Shown piece after piece: positions 11,401 to 21,007 of a DNA stretch of 64,000 bases. Every line of letters begins with the position of its first letter. The stretch's first letter is position 1. Under the pieces are notes generated by a model. That model saw nothing but the letters and a program-made list of their open reading frames with translations. It was not told the DNA's origin and made no database searches. Both the position numbers and the translations under genes were made by a program. The DNA lies in contig NC_079489.1 of NCBI RefSeq assembly GCF_020520425.1, forward strand, positions 89,322,810 to 89,386,809, written 5' to 3'. The DNA is from Spinacia oleracea. Lineage: Eukaryota > Streptophyta > Magnoliopsida > Caryophyllales > Amaranthaceae.

Positions 11401-12434
11401 TATACAAGAAGGTCAGTGGGAGCAAAATTGCTTTCCTAGTATTATATGTCGACGACATATTGCTTATCGGAAATGACATTCCTATGTTGAACTCTGTCAA
11501 GATTTGGCTTGGGAAATGTTTTTCGATGAAGGATCTAGGAGAAGCACAGTACATATTGGGCATCAAGATTTACAGAGATAGATCTAAAAGGATGATTGGA
11601 CTTAGTCAAAGCACTTATATCAATAAGGTGCTTGATAGGTTCAAGATGGCGGACTCCAAGCGAGGCTACCTACCCATGTCTCATGGAATGACTCTAAGCA
11701 AGACTCAGTGCCCAAAAACACTTGATGAGCGTAGACGAATGAATGGGATTCCATATGCATCATTGATTGGTTCAATAATGTATGCTATGATATGTACACG
11801 CCCGGATGTTGCGTATGCACTCAGTGCTACGAGCAGATACCAGTCAGACCCAGGAGAGGCGCATTGGACTGCTGCCAAGAACATTCTGAAGTACCTGAAA
11901 AGGCACAAAGATGACTTCCTGGTCTATGGTGGAGATGATGAATTAATTGTTAAAGGCTATACGGACGCAAGTTTCCAAACCGACAAAGATGATTTCAGAT
12001 CACAGTCTGGGTTTGTCTTCTGCCTCAACGGAGGAGCAGTAAGCTGGAAAAGTGCTAAGCAAAGCACCATTGCGGATTCTACAACTGAAGCGGAGTACAT
12101 TGCTGCACATGAAGCAGCAAAGGAAGCTATATGGCTAAGGAAGTTCATAGGAGAACTTGGTGTAGTCCCCTCCATTAAAGGACCAATAGCCCTGTATTGT
12201 GATAATAACGGAGCTATTGCACAGGCAAAAGAGCCTAGACACCACCAGAGAGTCAAGCATGTACTTCGTAGATTTCACCTTCTACGAGAGTTCGTTGAAA
12301 GAAAAGAAGTCGAGATAAGCAAAATTGGAACTGATGACAACATATCAGATCCATTAACTAAACCTCTGCCGCAAGCGAAGCACAACTCGCACACTGCAGC
12401 TATGGGAATCAAGCATATTGGAGAATGGCTTTGA
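8469..12434 (+). CDS. C1 gag-pol polyprotein (copia)
   Basis: Single polyprotein of 1321 residues from ATG 8469 (MANNN); the frame is open back to 8391, but this start fits the copia gag N-terminus. Order: UBN2-type gag; zinc knuckle CFYCKKKGHWKRDC near residue 250; protease with DTG near 297; integrase HHCC finger from about 431 and catalytic Asp-Asp-35-Glu near 493, 556 and 591; reverse transcriptase with YVDD near 991; RNase H from about 1163, ending near 1321. Integrase before RT is the copia order. I see no stop or frameshift, and with near-identical LTRs the element could be autonomous. Confidence 0.96.
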   Translation: MANNNSFNIRSILEKEKLNGKNFLDWQRNLQIVLMQEEKEYVLDEAMPEAPGDGITQAALNRWIDANKDVKCLMLATMSADLQKTFINSDAFTIISELKNMFQDLARVERFETHRQILETKLKKGEPVSPHVLKMIGLIENMSRLDQQFSQEMAIDTILHSLHSGYDQFKLNYSMNSLDKTLTELHGMLKTAEKTLKSDKQDVLMVRGGKFKKSGKKRNAKKGGNKASPTKQTGAKSAKRKVSQPTSESECFYCKKKGHWKRDCLKLKEDQKNGTVVPSSGIFVIDCILANSTSWVLDTGCGSHLCSNPQGLRRSRKLSKGEVDLRVGNGARIAALAVGTYYLSLPSGLVLELEECFHVPSLTKNIISVSCLDAKGFSFIIKDNSCSFYFKEMFYGSARLVNGLYLLDHDKQVYNINTKRAKKDDSDLTYLWHCRLGHINLKRLERLQREGILEPFDLEDYGKCESCLLGKMTKQPFSKVGERANELLGLIHTDVCGPMSTNARGGFSYFITFTDDFSRYGYVYLMKHKSESFDKFKEFQSEVENQLGKKIKALRSDRGGEYLSYEFDDHLKECGILSELTPPGTPQWNGVSERRNRTLLDMVRSMMGQAELPLEFWGHALNTAALTINRAPSKAVEKTPYELWFGKPPNVSFLKIWGCEVYVKRLISDKLHPKSDKCILVGYPKETKGYYFYNTSENKVFVARDGVFLEKDHISKMTSGRKVDLEEIRVEQQTLENAQDDIQDETQRPLEESGENHGQSRNVTPRRSQRYRSQPERYLGILTNESYDVLLLESDEPATYKQAMTSPSSKQWQEAMQSELDSMSENQVWDLVDLPDGYQAIGSKWVFKLKKDKDGKLEVFKARLVAKGYRQVHGVDYDETFSPVAMLKSIRIMLAIAAYYDYEIWQMDVKTAFLNGVLTETVFMTQPEGFEDPKNAKKVCKLKKSIYGLKQASRSWNIRFDEAVSDFGFIKNADESCVYKKVSGSKIAFLVLYVDDILLIGNDIPMLNSVKIWLGKCFSMKDLGEAQYILGIKIYRDRSKRMIGLSQSTYINKVLDRFKMADSKRGYLPMSHGMTLSKTQCPKTLDERRRMNGIPYASLIGSIMYAMICTRPDVAYALSATSRYQSDPGEAHWTAAKNILKYLKRHKDDFLVYGGDDELIVKGYTDASFQTDKDDFRSQSGFVFCLNGGAVSWKSAKQSTIADSTTEAEYIAAHEAAKEAIWLRKFIGELGVVPSIKGPIALYCDNNGAIAQAKEPRHHQRVKHVLRRFHLLREFVERKEVEISKIGTDDNISDPLTKPLPQAKHNSHTAAMGIKHIGEWL

Positions 12435-13299
12435 TGTCTCTGTTTAATGTTTTAAAGTTTTAGAGTTTAAATCTTTGTAAAACATTATTGGTTAATCATT
12501 CACAATAAATGAAAGGAATTCATTTTTCCATTTAATTTGTGGTTTATTAAATGATGAGTCCCTTCAAATTTGACGATATATTCAAGATAGACTGTCAGGA
12601 CCAGTCCTGTGACTAAGAAATGTCTATCAAGTGAACTTGAATGTCAAAGGTTGAAAATGGTCCCTAATCGGAGTTTTCTATAAAATTGGACGCATAGAAA
12701 ACGTTAGACGATTAGAATGCAAGATGACTAGTAGTTCTGTTTCTTGAACTATGTGGACATGGCAATGTCATAATCATTTGCATAGATACTTACTTTGGGA
12801 AGACTAGTATCGGACAAGACCTATGAAACTTTACTGTAAGAGATGAAAGTCTGTCATAAGTAAATTTCATTAAATTATTAGACACTAAATCCTCAATACC
12901 TGAGTGATTTGAGATTACTTGTTTGAGAACTGGTTGCTTTGACGTTGACCAACCGTCGCACCGTAAAAGGAGGCTATAAAGGCAACGCTCAGGTAATCAC
13001 CTATCAAACGAAGTCTAATCTCAAGATCGCAAGATTGGGATTGTCCTCCCATAAATCGGGATGAGATGCTTAAAAGTTGTACAAGGCCACTCGGAGAGCT
13101 AGAAACTGTGAAATGCATGGCCGTGCTCGGATGAATCATAGGCTATGATTATCTGTTTATTTGATCAGTTGAACTCTGAAACCGAGGAACACCTCTGGAC
13201 ATAATAAGGATGACAACTCTTACCTTATGTTCAAGAGCAAGCATCGAGCGACAAAGGAATTAGGAAATGCACACTTGTCCCTAAGGACAAGTGGGAGAC
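12435..13299 (+). other. C1 3' untranslated region with polypurine tract
   Basis: This noncoding stretch joins pol to the 3' LTR and has a counterpart in reverse at 25015-25871 of element C2. It ends with GGACAAGTGGGAGAC (about 13285-13299), the polypurine tract that would prime plus-strand DNA. No gene is seen. Confidence 0.85.
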
Positions 13300-14639
13300 T
13301 GAAGGAAATAATGCCCTTGGTCCAAGTATGCATTCTATGTTAAGTCTAATAAATGCGGTTCAGTATTAATTAACAAGTTAATAATTCAGTGAGATCAAGT
13401 GAGCTGAATGCCTAGCTAGAGGCCGCTTCAGTTCAAGTGGAATTAATGATATTAATCCACAGCTTACTCTTGACTGAACCCGTAGGGTCACACAAATAGT
13501 ACGTAAACGGATCAAGTATTTAATGGCATTAAATACTCCATCTATGAATATTCGGAACCGACGGATCTTGGTTTCAGTGGGAGCTAAGATCGTCACAGGC
13601 AAGAAATGAATACTCCGGAAACGATAATATTGCCGGAAACGGAAATATGGATCGTATCGGAAATATGAATATTATCCAAGTCGTAGATGTTGCCGGAAAC
13701 GGAAACATGGTACGTATCGGAAAATATTATTGGAAATGGAAATATTACCAGAATCGGAAATATTGCCGGAAACGGAAATATTGTCAGAATCGGAAATATT
13801 GCCGGAATCGGAAAATAATTCCGAAAACGGAAATATTAAATATTTGTTCGAAACGGAAATTAATTCCGGAATCGGAAATATTAAATATTGTTCGTATCAG
13901 AAATAGATTCCGGAAATGGAAATTTAATCGGAAGCGTATCGTACGAATTAGCATCGGACGAGGCCTGCCGGACGAAGGCCCAGCACGAAGCCAGGCCATC
14001 GCCCAGCAAGCACGCACGCCACAGCCCAGCGCGCACAAGGCCGCGCATGCGTGGGCCGCGCTGCGTGGGCTGCTGCTCGCATGCGTGGGCAGCCCTTGTG
14101 GCTGCCGTGTGTGTGTGAGTTTGAGCTCATGCGAGATTCCTGAATCTGCAAGAGTCAGTGTATGATTAAATGTCTATTCCTATTGGATAAATTGATTAAG
14201 TAGAATTCATGTAGAATTCTAATTCCAATTAATTCGCATCCTACTAGGATTACGATTCCTTTTCCATAACTCTATAAATAAAGGCCTAGGGGTCATAATT
14301 TATACACAAGTTTCAAAGTATTCAAAAGTGAGTTTTTTGAGAGAAAATTCAAACACCCATCTTGCCCCAAAAGTGCCGAATTTTCTGAGTACCTTAAGGG
14401 CGATTCTAGTTGGTCAATCTTAAGGCGGATCCGGACGTGCTGTGGACTTTCTACGGAGGGACGACACTTGGAGTCCTAAAAGACTTGTTCTTGTTCGGTT
14501 CGGGCGCAGCTAGGGAAGGCACGCAACAAAGAGTATGCATCTAATTATGCTATATGATTATGTGTAAATAATATGTTTCCTGGGTTAATGGTTGTTTCCG
14601 CATGATCTATGTAAATGTCATATGTATCATAACCTAACA
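13300..14639 (+). repeat. C1 3' LTR
   Basis: Same length and ends as the 5' LTR (1340 bp). The only difference I found is T at 14218 against C at 5090. Confidence 0.97.
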
Positions 14640-14644
14640 AAAAA

Positions 14645-15568
14645 TGTCAAGTTTTTTCAGCAGTCATTAATCGTCCTGCAAACGATCTCATGCCAATCCT
14701 AAATCCAATACCGTTTGCCCAGTGGGGAATGGACATTCTGGGACCATTCACAACGGCATCCGGTGGAAGAAAATATCTGATAGTGGCAGTCGATTATTTC
14801 ACCAAATGGATAGAAGCAGAGCCGTTGGCAAAGATAACTGCAAATCAGGTCAAAAAGTTCATATGGAAAGGTATAATCACCAGGTTCGGATTACCAATGG
14901 CAATCGTGATGGACCATGGAGTACAGTTTGATTGCTCACCAGTTCAAAGTTTTTTGAGTACGTACAAAGTCAAGTTTGCCTACTCTTCTGTTTGTCATCC
15001 CCAAAGCAATGGACAGGCAGAAGCTGCCAACAAACAGATACTGGCAGCAATGAGAAAGAAGCTAGACGACTATAAGGCTGGTTGGGCCGATATTGTTCCA
15101 GAGATACTTTGGGGAAATAGAACCACCGTTAAGGAAGCAACGGGAGAGAGCCCATTCCGTCTATGTTTCGGATCAGAAGCAGTGATACCAGCAGAAGTAG
15201 GGTTACCTACATTCAGGATCCAGCATTATGAAGAAAACAAGAACGGTAAACTGTTAAAGCAGGAGCTGGATCTTCTACCAGAGATCAGACTCAGAGCAAA
15301 AATCAGATCGGCGGCTTACAAGCAGCGCATAAGCAATGCCTACAACAAAAGAGTAAAACACAGACAACTTGAAGTAGGAGACCTGGTGCTCCGCAGAACT
15401 GCAGCTACAGGCAAGGCAAAGGTCCAAGGGAAGTTAACCCCAAACTGGGAGGGGCCTTATCAGATATGGGAAGAAATCGTACCAGGAGCTTTTAGGCTGA
15501 TGGATATGGGGGGAACAGCACTAAAAAATTCATGGAACGCCAGCGTCCTTAGAAAGTTTTATGTGTAG
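14645..15568 (+). CDS. T1 integrase, C-terminal part after the copia insertion
   Basis: This continues the T1 polyprotein in the same frame after the AAAAA duplication, starting with the final Cys of the HHCC zinc finger. The first ATG is 14690. The rve core shows WGMDI, then VMDHG, then GQAEAA, giving the Asp-Asp-Glu triad. The C-terminal part (from about 15370, VKHRQLEVGDLVLRR) matches the gypsy integrase tail that ends pol. Stop TAG at 15566-15568. Isolated from its promoter and N-terminus, it is unlikely to be expressed as is. Confidence 0.92.
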   Translation, partial: CQVFSAVINRPANDLMPILNPIPFAQWGMDILGPFTTASGGRKYLIVAVDYFTKWIEAEPLAKITANQVKKFIWKGIITRFGLPMAIVMDHGVQFDCSPVQSFLSTYKVKFAYSSVCHPQSNGQAEAANKQILAAMRKKLDDYKAGWADIVPEILWGNRTTVKEATGESPFRLCFGSEAVIPAEVGLPTFRIQHYEENKNGKLLKQELDLLPEIRLRAKIRSAAYKQRISNAYNKRVKHRQLEVGDLVLRRTAATGKAKVQGKLTPNWEGPYQIWEEIVPGAFRLMDMGGTALKNSWNASVLRKFYV

Positions 15569-15650
15569 TCACTAACCCAAAAAGGCCGATTGAGCCAGGC
15601 CTGTTATGGTCCATGAAATGAAAGAAAGTCGAGGAATTCAAAGCAGAAGA

Positions 15651-16255
15651 ATCAAACCCTTAAAGTAGGTCAGCAAGGCTACTATCAGCTTGCTGACTCG
15701 GGGTAATGTATAATCAAAAATCGTGATTCAAACCCTTAAAGTAGGTCAGCAAGGCTACTATCAGCTTGCTGACTCGGGGTGATACGAATCAAACCCTTAA
15801 AGTAGGTCAGCAAGGCTACTATCAGCTTGCTGACTCGGGGTAATGTATAATCAAAAAATCGTGATTCAAACCCTTAAAGTAGGTCAGCAAGGCTACTATC
15901 AGCTTGCTGACTCGGGGTGATACGAATCAAACCCTTAAAGTAGGTCAGCAAGGCTACTATCAGCTTGCTGGCTCGGGGTAATGTATAATCAAAAATCGTG
16001 ATTCAAACCCTTAAAGTAGGTCAGCAAGGCTACTATCAGCTTGCTGACTCGGGGTGATACGAATCAAACCCTTAAAGTAGGTCAGCAAGGCTACTATCAG
16101 CTTGCTGACTCGGGGTAATGTATAATCAAAAATCGTGATTCAAACCCTTAAAGTAGGTCAGCAAGGCTACTATCAGCTTGCTGACTCGGGGTGATACGAA
16201 TCAAACCCTTAAAGTAGGTCAGCAAGGCTACTATCAGCTTGCTGACTCGGGGTAA
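15651..16255 (+). repeat. Tandem array with hairpin core in the T1 3' region
   Basis: Two alternating units of 75-76 and 62 bases, together 137-138, are repeated to give nine unit copies (starts at 15651, 15726, 15788, 15864, 15926, 16001, 16063, 16138 and 16200). Both share a core with the perfect inverted repeat GTCAGCAAG/CTTGCTGAC around an 11-base loop and differ after CTCGGGGT. Copies are almost identical, so the expansion is recent. The array sits between the pol stop and the 3' end of the antisense gene. Confidence 0.95.
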
Positions 16256-16576
16256 AGTACCAGATTCAAACAGCACAATTGCATAAATAAGGGCAAGCAT
16301 AAAATAGAAAAATAAAACAAACAACACAATATCATAAGCATAAGAGCAACACCATCTGAATAAAGCAAATTCGACAGCCAACACCAAAACTGACATTTGT
16401 TAGCTGATCAAAAATGGCACAAGGTAAAGTTTACAAAAACAAAACATAAAATATCCCGGGGCAAAAAGTGCCACAAACAGCTGATACCAAAAGTGCGTCT
16501 AAAAAATTAACTAATCTTTAAAAGCAGCAACGCCAGATGAACCACAGGATGATACCGGTGATGACTGCCCGCACCT
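16256..16576. other. Spacer between the T1 array and antisense gene
   Basis: AT-rich noncoding sequence downstream of both convergent genes. It would contain the antisense transcript's 3' end. No clear polyadenylation signal or gene can be assigned. Confidence 0.5.
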
Positions 16577-17182
16577 TCAAACTTGTTGATGATCCGTCTG
16601 GTTGGTACTGGAAGACAGCAGGGCAGGATCCAGGTAGTCTTCTTCCTTCAGCTCAATGGGAGGGAGAGTCAAGGGATCAGCATTCTGAATGATCTCCTCC
16701 GGAATGATCTGTGACTCCCAACCGGTTGGTACCCTGTGCTTTTCCTCCACCAGGAAAGCATACTCAATATCCTCACAGTCCTCCTTGGTAAGGCCAATAC
16801 CATGAACGCCACAACGGTGGGCAGCAAACCAGCCACCGTTATGACTATCCGTGATACGCTTACTATAGGTCTGGGACCGAGAAAATCGCAAGGCACCATC
16901 CCGAGCACCGGTCTTGTAAGCAGCTTTGGCCTTCTCATCCGCCTCCAGCAACTTCTCAGACAGCTCTTTGTTTTTGGTCTCCTCTGCCTCCAGTTTGTTC
17001 GCAACATTCTCCAACTCTTGGTTGCGTTGCTTCACCCTTTTCAGCTCAGAAGTTTTTTGGTCCAGATCTTGCCTGGCGTCATTCACCTGCTTCTCCAGCT
17101 CAGCCTGCCTTTTCTGAAGGTCTTCATTCTGCTCCTGTTAGCAGAGGTACAGCTTCACAAGCTCCACTGCAGAGTTGCAGGC
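16577..17182 (-). pseudogene. T1 antisense gene, exon 3 (premature stop)
   Basis: This exon encodes the C-terminal third of the antisense protein: a coiled-coil region rich in Glu and Lys, then a conserved block with HNGGWFAAHR and a TLPPIEL tail. The exon begins at 17182 after acceptor TTTTGTAG, by analogy with T2, where the homologous exon carries HNGGWCAAHR. A TAA stop at 17138-17140 lies upstream of the coiled coil; one transition from CAA would explain it. The 169-codon ORF from 17086 is what remains downstream. The stop codon is at 16577-16579. Confidence 0.75.
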
Positions 17183-17286
17183 CTACAAAAGACAATTCGT
17201 CAAAAACAACACCGAATGCATACCTTGAGCAAATATATATATATATATACAAAAAGCATACCATAAAAGTAGCACCGACTTCATAC

Positions 17287-18299
17287 CTTGAGCAAGTCAT
17301 TCATATATTGGGCAGCCGGCGCGTCAATCTCAGCAGCAGGATTGTCGCGAGGAGTAGCCAGATCCTTCAAAGCCCTCCAACCCATGCAACCACCTCCTTT
17401 GCAGTCATCGGTGAGTATCGACTCACCACGAAGAAGATCAATTTTAGGGTTCCAGGATTCGTCAGGCTCACCAGGAGGAACCTCAAAGTACTTCATCTTC
17501 CTGGGAGTTAAGCAAATCGGAGTCTTCTCAATCCACTCTCCAGGACGGACGAAGACACCCATGTTCAGACCAGAGCTGGTACCAGCGCTCTGGCTAGGGC
17601 GAACATACCCAGAAGAGGTATGAAGAGTAGGAGGCATGAGAGGAGGAGTCTTCTGGCCCATACCAGCAACATCAGTATCATTAACCTCTTGCTCCTGATT
17701 CTGGCGGGTTGGAGTCATAAGATCCACAACCATCAAGTCTGGTTGGGCTATCGGCTCAACATTCTCAACAGCATCACCCCCTTGGCCTGCGACGTTCGCA
17801 TCGGCAGCTGATTCAATACCCTTCACAGGAGACTTCTGCTGAGACTTATCAGGGGCAGGCTGTGTAGTACCGTCCACTCGAGACCGATTCACCCGAGTGA
17901 AGGGTTGGTTACGATCGCGAGGACGCCTGCCAGTAAGTGCAGCACCACGACCGCAATCCAAACTTTTAAAACCACCAGCCATGTCAGGAGCAGTATGGAC
18001 GGTCTTGAAGACAGGTTTTGGAGCAGGGTTGTCGGGAGCAGTATGAGTCGTTTTGAAAACAACTCCAGTGGGTGCACGGATGGAAAGTGGTTTGGGAGCT
18101 GGTATGGAGCTTAATCTTTTTGTCTTCTTAGCAGGAGACTCACTCGCAACCTCCTCCCGAGTCGAACCACGCTTTTTGTTGGCTTGGGTTGCGTAGGTCG
18201 ACAGAGTAGAAAACACACCTTTCGGATTGGGAGGGTTGTTGGTAGTAGGACGACCGTCTTTGCCCAAACCGAGAATAGCAAAGTTGAGAGTATGCAGAC
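17287..18299 (-). CDS. T1 antisense gene, exon 2
   Basis: Middle exon of the antisense gene. It joins exon 1 across a 119-base GT-AG intron (18300-18418, acceptor TTACCAG) and exon 3 across a 104-base GT-AG intron (17183-17286) that contains an AT dinucleotide run. It encodes a low-complexity Pro/Ser/Lys/Thr-rich, probably disordered linker with basic patches, ending in a conserved AAQYMNDLLK that matches AAQHFNDLYK in T2. Exon lengths (1393, 1013 and 606) sum to a multiple of three. Function is unknown. Confidence 0.75.
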
Positions 18300-18418
18300 C
18301 TGGTAAGAAAAAACAAACAAAAGATTTAAACACAGACAAACAACAATGCGTACAAAACAAGAAAAGCATACTTAAACAACATAAGAGGGGGATATAGCTA
18401 TCAGCCCCACGACCATAC

Positions 18419-19811
18419 CAAGAGTATGGGTGTGGCACAAGCCAACTGCAGACAGCGGCCCATTTCCCAAAATATACTTAGCAGGAGGCAACCAGTACTT
18501 AGGAACGGTCACAGACTTCTGCAAACCGGTGTCAACATGCAAACAGGACACAAACTGGTGGGCCCTTTTCTCCCTGAAACCCAACTCCCGAATGGGGTAA
18601 TGGTTCATATGAGGACGGGGGAGATGAAAGCGAGTCCGAATGGGGAAATCAGAAGGCACTCTCAACCAGTAGAACTTCTTTTCCCAATCTTTACAGCTAG
18701 ACAGCTTGGGGTTGACTGTCATTTTGCTTGCCTTGGTGTAAAAAGACCACCATCCAGACTTCTTCTTGTACTTTTTCAACCAAATCAGCCGCCTAAACAG
18801 GTTAATGGTTTGGGGCCATTGTTTAAAAGATAGCAGCCAGGTAAAAGCCACAACATTCCTCACTACCTGAGGCGTTACCTGCGCCAAACATACATTCCAA
18901 GCCCGGAATACCTTCTCTATAAAAGGATGAAGAGGAAATCGGAGGCCGAAATCTAGATGATGGGCATACACGCCGATATGATCAGGAGGACAATCCAAAA
19001 TCACACTCCCCTCAGCAGGAATCACGAGACGGTACCCTTTGGGCAGTTTCAAATACTCTTTGGCCCAGCGCGGATGGTCGTCTTTGATAGCCCTATCACG
19101 GAAAGATTTGATTATTTTAGCTTTGTAAACGGCACTACCAGCAGGAGGAGGACTCTCAACCCTGTAGCTCATCTCCTCCGTATCGGAATCTGGTTCCACA
19201 TCCAGATCCCCTTCTCTCAAAACTTGCTCACACAGAGAGGTCACGTCTTCACCATTATCCCACAACCGGCCAATATCATCATCAGACTCCAAAATTGAAT
19301 CCCCTGCATCCTCATCATCTCCCCCACCGCTACCGGCGGAGTTATCGGACCCCGCAACATCGTCAGCACGACTGCTAACCTCCCCTTCATCCATCTGACG
19401 GCTCCCACCAGCCACGTCCTCTAGATGGGCACCCCTGACGGCATCCTGGTTGAAAGACACAACAACATTGCCAAAATTAGTGCCATAGTCGCCATATCCT
19501 TTACCGGCAGGGTCCATAAATTGCGTCCATGATCGAAGTTCGTACTCAAGGGCAATAGAGGGAGCATCCACTGCCGGGATTGTTTCGCAATTATCTACTA
19601 AATTCAAATCATGACGAATGTCGGCTCGTACCTGTTTGCGCATGTGAGCCTGTAATTCCTTTGCAGCATCCTCGTAAGACGGCTCAAAATAGTCAGAGGC
19701 AGACGGCTTATCATCATCCTCAAAATTGACATCCTCAGAGGTAGACGCAGGGTCAGCATCGTCATTCCCAGCCCCACTCAACACATTATCACTATCTCGC
19801 TCACTCGACAT
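18419..19811 (-). CDS. T1 antisense gene, exon 1: putative gypsy-type transposon domain
   Basis: I chose ATG 19811 (MSSERDSDN); the frame is open back to 19973, but that part is hydrophobic and not shared with T2. An acidic Asp/Glu/Gly/Ser-rich N-terminal region is followed by a conserved domain (about 18500-19050) with VIPAEGSVILDCPPDHIGVY and a block beginning RFPLHPFIEKVFRAWNVCLA. This matches what I recall of the Pfam family called putative gypsy type transposon (Transposase_28). The exon ends CTTG before donor GTATGG at 18418. Antisense extra ORFs are known in Tat elements such as Grande and Retand; their role is not established. Confidence 0.8.
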
Positions 19812-20574
19812 TACACCCAAATATAAACCTATACGAAGGAAGAAACAAAAACAAAAAAGACTATACCTTCTCGCACAACGGAAATTTAGCAGCCCAGAAC
19901 CGAGGTACAACACTTCCGCAAGCACCGCAGTCAGCAACAGAAACAGCGCCGAAAAAATAACTCGCAGGAACAAAGGAGAAGATTTGAGAAAGAGAGAGAA
20001 AAGTTTGAAGAAAAGAGCGAAAGTGTTTTGACGTTTTAAGAAAAGAAAGTTAAATAGTCAAAAATCGAGGAAAACGGGCGATTTGACAGTTAAAGGCAGT
20101 TGAAAGGACAGAGCAAATCTCAGCCATTGAAATAAAATGATAAAGCGACACGCGTCGCATAGCACGCAGATGCATCACACGTGGAATAAATTTAAGCGGT
20201 ACAAATTCAAAATACTTCCTAAAAAAATCCAAAATCTCAAGGGGGCTAGTCAGCATCCAAAATCTCAAGGGGGCTAGTCAGCATCCAAAATCTCAAGGGG
20301 GCTAGTCAGCATCCAAAATCTCAAAGGGACTAGTCAGCGTCCAAGCATCCCCAAAGGAGCATATCGGTAAGAGGGAGCAGGACACCCTATCTGCTTAGTT
20401 TCAGCGAAATTACAGGTGGTATTCACTACGAGAAAGCTAATCAGCACTTAACACATAAACACACCAGCATTTCGCGGAAAGCGCGCAGTCTGAGGGGGCT
20501 AGTTGTAGGGAGAGCACTATTTTCAGAGCAAGCACATCAGTCAAGACAGATATGCTCACTCTGAGGGGGCTAGT
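19812..20574. other. Upstream region of the T1 antisense gene and 3' internal end of T1
   Basis: For the minus-strand gene this is the 5' region; for T1 it is the end of the internal domain. It holds the 28-base array at 20227-20340 and two copies of CTGAGGGGGCTAGTTGTA. The last, at about 20558-20574, is the functional-looking polypurine tract directly before the 3' LTR. The promoter of the antisense gene must lie here or in the LTR, but I cannot place it. Confidence 0.6.
20227..20340 (+). repeat. Four 28-base repeats carrying a polypurine-tract-like core
   Basis: Units start at 20227, 20255, 20283 and 20311, each containing CTCAAGGGGGCTAGTCAGC (the fourth has AAAGGGACTAGT). The core AGGGGGCTAGT is that of the tract next to the LTR at about 20560. 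A similar array occurs at the matching place in T2. Confidence 0.9.
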
Positions 20575-21007
20575 TGTACGGGTATGCTACCAGCTGGCTG
20601 GTAGCATCGCCAAACTGTTAAGGAGGCACGTGACCAGTTATTATTAATCCTTAACGGCAGTTATTATTCCCTACCAGCATCTCTTACAAACCGGTAGGGG
20701 GGAGGCACGTGACCAAACCAAGAGGTCAACGGGTCGCTATCAATCGGGTAGGACCCATTTGTCCGTACGCCCGACCCGCACCTATATATATGGGCTTCAT
20801 TTATGACAAAAGGTACGCAAACATAATCATTTCCACTAAAACCAAAATACTTATCACTCATCATATCTGACTTTAGCATCGGAGGGGGGATCCTCGAATC
20901 ACCCTCGAGGCTAGTTCATCTTTGTTATCTGCGCAGGATATCAACAGGATAACAATAGCACTCAACCAGCAAGACATCTCCAACCGTTCCCAAATCATAC
21001 CGGAACA
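20575..21007 (+). repeat. T1 3' LTR
   Basis: 433 bp, TGTACGGGTATG to CATACCGGAACA. The boundaries follow from the adjacent polypurine tract (CTGAGGGGGCTAGT) and from alignment with the T2 LTR, which shares TGTACGGG at the start, GGAGGGGGGATCCTCGAA inside and CCGGAACA at the end. A TATA-like TATATATAT lies at about 20783-20791. The expected right duplication would be ACATT (21008-21012); its partner is outside the window. Confidence 0.85.

Larger units (their letters stand above)
4172..14639 (+). mobile_element. Ty1-copia retrotransposon C1, complete and young
   Basis: A 10,468-bp element with two 1340-bp LTRs (TG...CA), an initiator-Met-type primer site, one gag-pol ORF and a purine tract. 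The target-site duplication is AAAAA (4167-4171 and 14640-14644). Comparing the LTRs by eye I found one difference, C at 5090 versus T at 14218, which means a very recent insertion. Insert plus duplication is 10,473 bp, a multiple of three. The target is T1 integrase, so C1 is younger than T1. The lineage within copia is not assigned. Confidence 0.97.
1..21007 (+). mobile_element. Tat-clade Ty3-gypsy retrotransposon T1, 5' end outside window
   Basis: The order is gag, protease, RT, RNase H, a second RNase H, integrase, tandem array, antisense three-exon gene, PPT-like array, 3' LTR. The second RNase H before integrase, with an antisense extra gene after it, is typical of the Tat clade (Ogre, Grande and Retand relatives). 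The element enters the window inside gag, so the 5' LTR and primer site are not seen. The right edge is the LTR end at 21007, placed by comparison with the LTR of element T2. A copia element at 4172-14639 interrupts integrase; apart from that I see no break in the sense polyprotein. Confidence 0.9.

Noticed and set aside
15651..16255. Possible CRISPR-like repeat-spacer pattern
   Set aside because: Units are contiguous and whole units are conserved, with no unique spacers; the setting is a plant retrotransposon.
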